Origin: an uncultured Limnohabitans sp.
GTDB lineage: Bacteria; Pseudomonadota; Gammaproteobacteria; Burkholderiales; Burkholderiaceae_C
Direction of reading: 5' to 3'
NCBI RefSeq assembly: GCF_937889215.1
Contig: NZ_CALBEX010000156.1
Coordinates: 1-11,830, forward strand
Length of the DNA: 11,830 nucleotides
Shown here in pieces: positions 7,706 through 11,830 of this stretch (within the stretch, counting starts at the first letter, position 1; every line of letters starts with the position of its first letter). A program made the translations under genes and the position numbers. The notes under the pieces are model-generated. The model was not told where the DNA came from. It was given only the letters and a program-made list of their open reading frames with translations, and did not search any database.

Positions 7706-8107
7706 ATGACCATCCGAGGCGTGAGCCATCTCACTTTCATCGTGCGTGACCTTGAGCGCACCGCGGCGCTGTTTTGTCAGGCCTTGGGTGCTGTGGAGGT
7801 CTATGACAGCAAAGATCGTCAGTTTTCCTTGGCTCGTGAAAAGTTTTTCCTGCTCGGTGGTGTTTGGTTGGCGTTTATGCAGGGTGAGCCGCTTGGGCGT
7901 TCGTACCGCCATGTTGCGTTTGCCGTCGATGAGGATGAACTCGAGATTTATGAAAGCCGATTGATCGCCGCAGGTATGGAGGTGAAGCCCCCACGTCCGC
8001 GTGTGCAGGGAGAAGGGCGCTCTTTGTATTTCTACGATTTCGATAACAATCTGTTCGAGTTGCACACGGGTACCCTTCAAGAGCGACTTGAAAGGTATGC
8101 GCGGTGA
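7706..8107 (+). CDS. fosX: FosX-type fosfomycin resistance epoxide hydrolase
   Basis: The 133-residue protein belongs to the vicinal oxygen chelate (glyoxalase) superfamily and closely resembles FosX, which opens the fosfomycin epoxide with water using Mn2+. The expected metal ligands are His8 (GVSHLTF), His69 (YRHVAF) and Glu118 (NNLFELH). Glu45 in REKFFL aligns with Glu44 of Listeria FosX, the general base that separates FosX from the thiol-transferring FosA and FosB. The C-terminal half, RPRVQGEGRSLYFYDFDN, follows the FosX signature almost exactly. The gene sits 66 bases after the ABM gene and 30 bases before the DUF1272 gene. Composition is below the his genes, suggesting acquisition. 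Family assignment is strong; the resistance phenotype is inferred. Confidence 0.92.
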   Translation: MTIRGVSHLTFIVRDLERTAALFCQALGAVEVYDSKDRQFSLAREKFFLLGGVWLAFMQGEPLGRSYRHVAFAVDEDELEIYESRLIAAGMEVKPPRPRVQGEGRSLYFYDFDNNLFELHTGTLQERLERYAR

Positions 8108-8137
8108 TGGCCAACAAACTGAACAGAGGATGACAAC

Positions 8138-8386
8138 ATGCTTCAACTGCGCCCAAGCTGCGAATGCTGCGATAAAGACCTTCCCCCCGATTCCACACAA
8201 GCACGCATTTGCTCTTTTGAATGCACCTTCTGCGCGGCATGCGCAGAGAATGTGCTGGCGGGCAAGTGCCCCAACTGCGGGGGTGAACTGCTAATCCGTC
8301 CTCGTCGCCCTGCAGCCAAGTTGAGCAAGTTCCCTGCCTCCACCGAACGGGTCGTCAAGCAGCACGGCTGCCAAGAGACCGCATGA
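8138..8386 (+). CDS. DUF1272 Cys-rich small protein
   Basis: This 82-residue protein matches DUF1272, a short family of unknown function with zinc-ribbon-like cysteine spacing. Cysteines are at residues 8, 10, 11, 25, 29, 32, 35, 44 and 47, in CECCDKDLP, CSFECTFCAAC and KCPNCGGE, and a further Cys78 lies in a basic tail. Binding of one or two zinc ions is likely. The ATG is preceded by AGAGGA (8125-8130) at good spacing. It lies just downstream of fosX and 10 bases upstream of the GNAT gene, all in one direction. A nucleic-acid or protein-binding role is only a guess. Confidence 0.88.
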   Translation: MLQLRPSCECCDKDLPPDSTQARICSFECTFCAACAENVLAGKCPNCGGELLIRPRRPAAKLSKFPASTERVVKQHGCQETA

Positions 8387-8396
8387 ACAAGATTTG

Positions 8397-8861
8397 ATGC
8401 AGATCGCCACAGAACCCGCCAACCAGCCCGAGGTCTTGGCGCTCATCGAGCAGCTGGACGCTTATCAGAAGCCGCTCTATCCAGCAGAGAGTCACCACGG
8501 GATCGACATGGCTGCCCTGTCGCAGCCGAACGTCATTTTTGCGGTCGCTCGCGATCCGTCTGGCCAAGCGGTGGCTTGTGGGGCCATCGTCGTCGAGCCC
8601 GCTTATGGGGAGCTCAAAAGGATGTTCACGCTGCCCAGCCACCGGGGCAAAGGCATCGCCCGCTCGCTGATGCTATGGCTGGAAGCGCAGGCGCAGGCCC
8701 GTGGCTGCCATCTTTTCATGCTCGAAACGGGTTACCTTCAACCCGAAGCCATCGCGTTGTATGAGCGGCTTGGCTACAGCCGTCGAGGCCCGTTCGGCCC
8801 CTACACGGAAGACCCCAACAGCGTGTTCATGCACAAGTCAGCCGCTGGCCCGCTTCACTGA
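8397..8861 (+). CDS. GNAT family N-acetyltransferase
   Basis: GNAT enzymes transfer an acetyl group from acetyl-CoA to an amine. This 154-residue protein carries the motif A pyrophosphate-binding loop R83-G-K-G-I-A in MFTLPSHRGKGIARSLM, the preceding strand AVACGAIVVEPAYGELKRM, and the motif B segment AIALYERLGYSRRGPFG. The N-terminal LDAYQKPLYPAESHHGID is typical of a subgroup common in proteobacteria (recalled). ATG 8397 is chosen over the adjacent TTG at 8394. The start is 10 bases after the DUF1272 stop. The acceptor is unknown; the position after fosX makes an antibiotic or toxin substrate conceivable but unproven. Composition is closer to the host than that of the upstream accessory genes. 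Confidence 0.88.
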   Translation: MQIATEPANQPEVLALIEQLDAYQKPLYPAESHHGIDMAALSQPNVIFAVARDPSGQAVACGAIVVEPAYGELKRMFTLPSHRGKGIARSLMLWLEAQAQARGCHLFMLETGYLQPEAIALYERLGYSRRGPFGPYTEDPNSVFMHKSAAGPLH

Positions 8862-8882
8862 CGACTCGATCAATGGTTGGGC

Positions 8883-8916
8883 CATTGGGTGTGAACACAG
8901 GTTTCATGTCCCAATG
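8883..8916. promoter_or_regulatory. Inverted repeat upstream of hisI
   Basis: CATTGGG (8883-8889) and CCCAATG (8910-8916) form a perfect 7-bp inverted repeat around a 20-base spacer that begins with the near-palindrome TGTGAACACA (8890-8899). It ends 18 bases before the hisI ATG, in the only sizeable gap between GNAT and hisI, so it could be an operator or a 5'-leader stem. A possible -10-like TAAGAT follows at 8920. No T-run follows, so it is not a terminator. It could be chance. Confidence 0.35.
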
Positions 8917-8934
8917 TCTTAAGATCACTCCCCT

Positions 8935-9324
8935 ATGAACTGGCTCGATCAAATCAAATGGGACGACAAAGGCTTGGTGCCGGTCATCGCCCAAGAAAAA
9001 GACACTGGCGACGTGATGATGTTCGCCTGGATGAACCGCGAGGCTTTGCAAAAGACGGCGGAGCTCAAACGCGCGGTGTATTTCAGCCGTTCGCGCAACA
9101 AGCTGTGGTTCAAGGGCGAGGAGTCGGGCCATGTGCAAACAGTGCACGACATTCGCATCGATTGCGACAACGATGTGGTGTTGCTCAAAATTACCCAGCT
9201 GGGGCATGAGCCGGGCATCGCTTGCCACACGGGCCGCCACAGTTGCTTTTTCCAGAGTTTGCAGCCGGACGGCTGGCTGGCTGTGGACCCGGTCCTGAAG
9301 GACCCTGAAACCATTTACAAGTGA
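8935..9324 (+). CDS. hisI: Phosphoribosyl-AMP cyclohydrolase
   Basis: HisI opens the purine ring of PR-AMP to give ProFAR; it is zinc- and magnesium-dependent. The 129-residue protein has the metal-binding segment [12 protein letters not shown] and the cysteine pair in [11 protein letters not shown]. The start region [20 protein letters not shown] and FAWMNREAL are also typical. It is monofunctional, with HisE encoded separately just downstream; the TGA (9322-9324) overlaps a possible GTG start of hisE. No clear Shine-Dalgarno precedes the ATG. This is where the histidine operon resumes after the accessory block, so its expression may depend on read-through or on a promoter in 8862-8934. Confidence 0.97.
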   Translation: MNWLDQIKWDDKGLVPVIAQEKDTGDVMMFAWMNREALQKTAELKRAVYFSRSRNKLWFKGEESGHVQTVHDIRIDCDNDVVLLKITQLGHEPGIACHTGRHSCFFQSLQPDGWLAVDPVLKDPETIYK

Positions 9325-9329
9325 ATACG

Positions 9330-9722
9330 ATGAGTTCTACCGACACCATGGCCCCGTCCACTGAAGACACGCTCGCGCGTCTGGCCGCCATCATCGAAAG
9401 CCGCAAGGCGGTCAACGGTGGTGACCCCGAAAAAAGCTATGTCGCCCGCTTGTTGCACAAAGGGCCGGACGCCTTTTTGAAGAAAATCGGCGAAGAAGCG
9501 ACCGAAACCGTGATGGCCGCCAAAGACGTGGACCACGGCGGCGATGCGTCCAAGTTGGTTTATGAAGTGGCCGATTTGTGGTTCCACAGCATGATCGCGC
9601 TGGCCCACTACGGCTTGACCCCCGCCGATGTGGTCAACGAGCTGGCCCGCCGCGAAGGCTTGAGCGGTCTCGAGGAAAAAGCCCTGCGCAAGGTGCAAGA
9701 GCGCGAACGTCTTGGAGAATAG
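9330..9722 (+). CDS. hisE: Phosphoribosyl-ATP pyrophosphatase
   Basis: HisE hydrolyses PR-ATP to PR-AMP and pyrophosphate, the second step of the pathway, with an all-alpha MazG-like fold. The 130 residues from ATG 9330 are near the family length. A GTG at 9321 that overlaps the hisI stop is an alternative start adding three residues. Signatures are [21 protein letters not shown] (split here by LHK-G-PDAF), the acidic metal-binding helix [12 protein letters not shown], and [20 protein letters not shown]. The stop is three bases before the next gene, so cotranscription with the downstream membrane protein is likely. Confidence 0.96.
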   Translation: MSSTDTMAPSTEDTLARLAAIIESRKAVNGGDPEKSYVARLLHKGPDAFLKKIGEEATETVMAAKDVDHGGDASKLVYEVADLWFHSMIALAHYGLTPADVVNELARREGLSGLEEKALRKVQERERLGE

Positions 9723-9725
9723 GCC

Positions 9726-10103
9726 ATGAACCATCAGAACCCCAACGAGCAGCCGCTGGACGACAGCACCCACACCATCAGTTGGGTCAGTTACATCCTG
9801 CACCTGATCGTGGCGGTCAGCGCGGTGATCCCGGGCGCGCAGATGGGACCCGCCTTGCTGGTGGTGGCCTTGATCATGGATCTGGTCAAAAAAGGCGATG
9901 CCGTCGATTGGGAGGCCACGCATTTCAGCTACCGCATCCGCACCGTGATCTGGGCGGCTTTGCTCTACTTGCTCACGGCACCATTGTTTTTGTTGATGTT
10001 TTTCCCTGGCTGGCTGGCTTGGGTGGCCATTTCCATTTGGTTTTTGTACCGCATCGTGCTGGGCATGGTGCGCCTGAACGGGCAGCGCCCCGTGATGGAT
10101 TGA
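9726..10103 (+). CDS. DUF4870-like small membrane protein
   Basis: This 125-residue protein is predicted to be in the inner membrane. Hydrophobic segments lie at about residues 18-35 (ISWVSYILHLIVAVSAVI), 42-53, 73-92 and 94-114, separated by a short charged loop (KKGDAVDWEATHFSYRIRT) that is characteristic of the DUF4870 type. The function of the family is unknown. The ATG follows the hisE stop by three bases, and the HIT gene follows 25 bases after its end, placing it inside the his-hinT-tat transcription cluster. No signal peptide or catalytic motif is visible. The assignment rests on topology and loop pattern rather than on a diagnostic motif. Confidence 0.75.
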   Translation: MNHQNPNEQPLDDSTHTISWVSYILHLIVAVSAVIPGAQMGPALLVVALIMDLVKKGDAVDWEATHFSYRIRTVIWAALLYLLTAPLFLLMFFPGWLAWVAISIWFLYRIVLGMVRLNGQRPVMD

Positions 10104-10128
10104 TCAATCTTTTTAAGCTGAGCGCAAC

Positions 10129-10485
10129 ATGACCGACGACCACTGTATTTTTTGCAAAATCATCGCGGGCAAAATCCCCTCGCGCAAGGTGTACGAGGAC
10201 GAGCATGTCTATGCTTTCCACGACATCAACCCTTGGGCCCCCATCCATTTCTTGATCATCCCCAAGCTGCACATCCCGTCGATGGTGCAGCTGGCCCCTG
10301 AGCACGCCGCGCTGATGGGCCACATGATGACTTTGGCTCCCAAACTGGCCGCGCAGGAGGGGTGCAATCCATATCCGGAGGGGGGGTTCCGCACGGTGAT
10401 CAACAGCGGGACCGAGGGTGGTCAGGAGGTGCACCACCTGCACATGCACATCATGGGCGGCCCGCGCCCGTGGCTGCGGGGTTGA
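10129..10485 (+). CDS. hinT: HIT-family (HinT-like) nucleotide hydrolase
   Basis: Histidine-triad proteins hydrolyse AMP-linked substrates such as adenosine phosphoramidates. The 118-residue protein begins with the CIFCKIIAGKIPS motif and FHDINPWAPIHFLIIPK. It ends with the triad motif VHHLHMHIMGG, in which His103, His105 and His107 are the triad and His105 is the expected nucleophile. Length and order of motifs match bacterial HinT. It lies between the his genes and tatABC, an arrangement common in betaproteobacteria (recalled). A 96-base gap to tatA contains a likely separate promoter. Confidence 0.93.
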   Translation: MTDDHCIFCKIIAGKIPSRKVYEDEHVYAFHDINPWAPIHFLIIPKLHIPSMVQLAPEHAALMGHMMTLAPKLAAQEGCNPYPEGGFRTVINSGTEGGQEVHHLHMHIMGGPRPWLRG

Positions 10486-10552
10486 AACGGCGCTATTGGC
10501 CCCCAAATCCTTCCTTCCTCAGGGCCGATCCGATACCGGGTGTCGATCCCCT

Positions 10553-10575
10553 TAGAATCCAAGCATTAACAGGAG
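10553..10575 (+). promoter_or_regulatory. Candidate -10 element and Shine-Dalgarno of tatA
   Basis: A TAGAAT hexamer (10553-10558) resembles a sigma-70 -10 box, although no good -35 is seen at normal spacing. The ribosome-binding site AGGAG (10571-10575) is strong and lies six bases before the tatA ATG, in keeping with the high TatA level the translocase needs. Confidence 0.4.
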
Positions 10576-10581
10576 ATTTTC

Positions 10582-10821
10582 ATGGGTACTTTTTCAATTT
10601 GGCACTGGCTGATCGTGCTTTTGATTGTGGTCATGGTGTTTGGCACCAAAAAGCTCAAAAACATGGGCTCTGATTTGGGCGGCGCTGTCAAAGGCTTCAA
10701 AGATGGCATGAAAGAGGGCGGCAACAAACCCGAAGAAGACGCGCCTGTTGCAGGCCATGTTGCCTCTTCGACCCAGGCAGAAAAGACCACCATCGACGTC
10801 GAAGCCAAGACCAAGTCTTGA
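10582..10821 (+). CDS. tatA: Sec-independent protein translocase subunit TatA
   Basis: TatA oligomerises to form the passage for folded twin-arginine substrates in the inner membrane. The 79-residue protein has the expected layout: a short N-terminus, one membrane helix (residues 6-21, [16 protein letters not shown]), the hinge [10 protein letters not shown], an amphipathic helix (about 24-45, [20 protein letters not shown]), and an acidic, disordered tail. It is distinguished from TatB by its short length and by the FGTKKL hinge in place of GPEKLP. It begins the tatABC cluster; tatB follows 25 bases later. Confidence 0.96.
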   Translation: MGTFSIWHWLIVLLIVVMVFGTKKLKNMGSDLGGAVKGFKDGMKEGGNKPEEDAPVAGHVASSTQAEKTTIDVEAKTKS

Positions 10822-10846
10822 GCTTTGAACGACAGAACGTTGCACT

Positions 10847-11314
10847 GTGCTTGATCTAAGCTTTTCCAAAATGGCGCTCATCGGGGTGGTGGCGCTGATC
10901 GTCATTGGCCCAGAAAAATTGCCCACCGTGGCGCGTACGCTGGGCACTTTGCTGGGCAAGGCGCAACGCTATGTGGCCGATGTCAAGGCCGAGGTCAACC
11001 GGTCCATGGACTTGGAAGAGCTCAAAAAAATGAAAGAGACGATGGAAACGGCGGCTCGAGATGTCGAGCAGACGGTTCAAACCTCGGCCTCTGATTTTGA
11101 AAAGGACTGGGCTGAAACCACAGCCGGTTTGACCGGTGATTTGCCGAGCATTGAACCGCCTGCGCCGGTCTACAAGCATCCCGAAAAGAATTGGCGTCTT
11201 AAGCGGGGTGCTGTCCCGCAGTGGTACAAATCGCGATCAGGGGTTCGCACCAAAGCCTTGTCCGGTGCAGCCCGTGTGGCCCGCTACCGACCCAAGCCCC
11301 TCAATTCTGTGTGA
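10847..11314 (+). CDS. tatB: Sec-independent protein translocase subunit TatB
   Basis: TatB pairs with TatC to form the receptor complex for twin-arginine signal peptides. The 155-residue protein starts at GTG 10847, giving [26 protein letters not shown], the standard TatB opening: a short periplasmic end, one membrane helix, and the Gly-Pro hinge before the amphipathic helix (about residues 22-50). The rest is a charged helical region and a basic tail ending near RPKPLNSV. There is no better ATG upstream in frame, and the GTG start may moderate TatB output relative to TatA. A hairpin follows directly at the stop. Confidence 0.95.
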   Translation: MLDLSFSKMALIGVVALIVIGPEKLPTVARTLGTLLGKAQRYVADVKAEVNRSMDLEELKKMKETMETAARDVEQTVQTSASDFEKDWAETTAGLTGDLPSIEPPAPVYKHPEKNWRLKRGAVPQWYKSRSGVRTKALSGAARVARYRPKPLNSV

Positions 11315-11341
11315 CGGCTGCGCACTTTGGGTGCGCACCGT
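11314..11341 (+). other. Strong hairpin in the tatB-tatC gap
   Basis: ACGG (11314-11317) and TGCGCAC (11319-11325) pair with GTGCGCA (11331-11337) and CCGT (11338-11341), giving 11 GC-rich base pairs with a single bulged C11318 and a 5-base loop. It begins at the last base of the tatB stop and ends 14 bases before the tatC ATG. No T-run follows, so it is not a classical terminator. It may protect the upstream message or tune tatC translation. Confidence 0.7.
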
Positions 11342-11355
11342 CCAACTGACTTCCC

Positions 11356-11830
11356 ATGTCTGATACCCCATCCCCGTCCAATGAAGAGCTCAAAGGTTCT
11401 GAGCAACCTTTTGTGGCCCATCTGATCGAGCTGCGCGACCGCCTGATGTGGGCTGTGGCGGCAGTGGCCGTGGCGGCCGCGGCGCTGGCTATTTACCCAG
11501 GACCGGGCAATTTGTATGATATTTTGGCCGCGCCCTTGGTGGTGCATTTGCCCAAAGGTGCCACGCTGATTGCCACCTCGGTCATTTCGCCTTTCATGGT
11601 GCCGCTCAAGATTTTGCTGATGAGCGCTTTCCTCATCGCTTTGCCGGTGGTCTTGTACCAAGTGTGGGCCTTTATCGCTCCCGGCCTCTACAGCCATGAG
11701 AAAAAACTGGTCATGCCTTTGGTGGTGTCCAGTACTTTGCTGTTTTTTGTAGGGGTGGCGTTTTGTTATTTCTTCGTGTTTGGCCAGGTGTTCAGCTTTA
11801 TCCAGAGCTTTGCCCCCAAAAGCATCACCG
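11356..11830 (+). CDS. tatC: Sec-independent protein translocase subunit TatC, 3'-truncated by the window edge
   Basis: TatC is the polytopic membrane core of the Tat receptor and binds the twin-arginine signal. The first 158 complete codons are present from ATG 11356. After a polar N-terminus, FVAHLIELRDRLMWAV (about residues 19-34) gives the conserved E-L-R cytoplasmic motif and the entry to the first membrane helix. IATSVISPFMVPLKILLMSAF carries the conserved periplasmic and second-helix region. YQVWAFIAPGLYSHEKK is the conserved cytoplasmic loop after helix 2, followed by helix 3 (LVVSSTLLFFVGVAFCYFFVF). The frame runs off the window, with helices 4-6 missing. tatB precedes it by 41 bases, including the hairpin. 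Confidence 0.95.
   Translation, partial: MSDTPSPSNEELKGSEQPFVAHLIELRDRLMWAVAAVAVAAAALAIYPGPGNLYDILAAPLVVHLPKGATLIATSVISPFMVPLKILLMSAFLIALPVVLYQVWAFIAPGLYSHEKKLVMPLVVSSTLLFFVGVAFCYFFVFGQVFSFIQSFAPKSIT

Noticed and set aside
7682..8115. 8-bp inverted repeat GTTGGCCA / TGGCCAAC flanking fosX
   Set aside because: The match does not extend beyond 8 bases, contains the common GGCC core, and also occurs at 5756. This is most likely chance; there is no transposase or target duplication.

Overview
The window is a GC-rich chromosomal segment of a betaproteobacterium. The best fit is Burkholderiales, family Comamonadaceae, judged from the gene order his - HIT protein - tatABC, the protein sequences and the codon use. 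The genus cannot be fixed from the sequence alone. Every supported gene lies on the + strand.

Layout. (1) 2-5677 is the main body of a histidine biosynthesis operon: hisD (5' end cut by the window edge), hisC, hisB, hisH, hisA, a hexose-6-phosphate mutarotase-like gene, then hisF. hisD/hisC and hisC/hisB overlap at ATGA. (2) 5678-8934 is an accessory block that separates hisF from hisI. It holds an AT-richer intergenic stretch; one complete integron-type gene cassette (6026-6886: an unknown 224-aa ORF plus a 117-nt attC site); a SnoaL-like gene translationally coupled to an antibiotic-biosynthesis-monooxygenase-fold gene; a FosX-type fosfomycin resistance gene; a DUF1272 Cys-rich small protein; and a GNAT acetyltransferase. 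(3) 8935-9722 is hisI and hisE, which resume the operon. (4) 9726-11830 is a small DUF4870-like membrane protein, a HIT-family hydrolase, and the Sec-independent translocase genes tatA, tatB and the first part of tatC.

The his genes cover most of the pathway from PR-ATP to histidine: HisE and HisI make ProFAR, HisA isomerises it, HisHF makes IGP and AICAR, and HisB (dehydratase only), HisC and HisD finish. hisG should lie upstream; the monofunctional HisB implies that histidinol-phosphate phosphatase is encoded elsewhere.

The most notable object is the cassette. Its attC has the boxes, paired arms and unpaired bases of genuine integron recombination sites. Its R'' box (6776-6782) is the exact reverse complement of the R' box that forms when the proposed 5' and 3' ends are joined into a circle. 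No integrase gene and no canonical attI are visible, and the upstream gene is hisF, so this looks like a lone cassette placed at a secondary site (or the remnant of a cassette cluster) inside an amino-acid operon, directly upstream of a fosX-containing resistance module.
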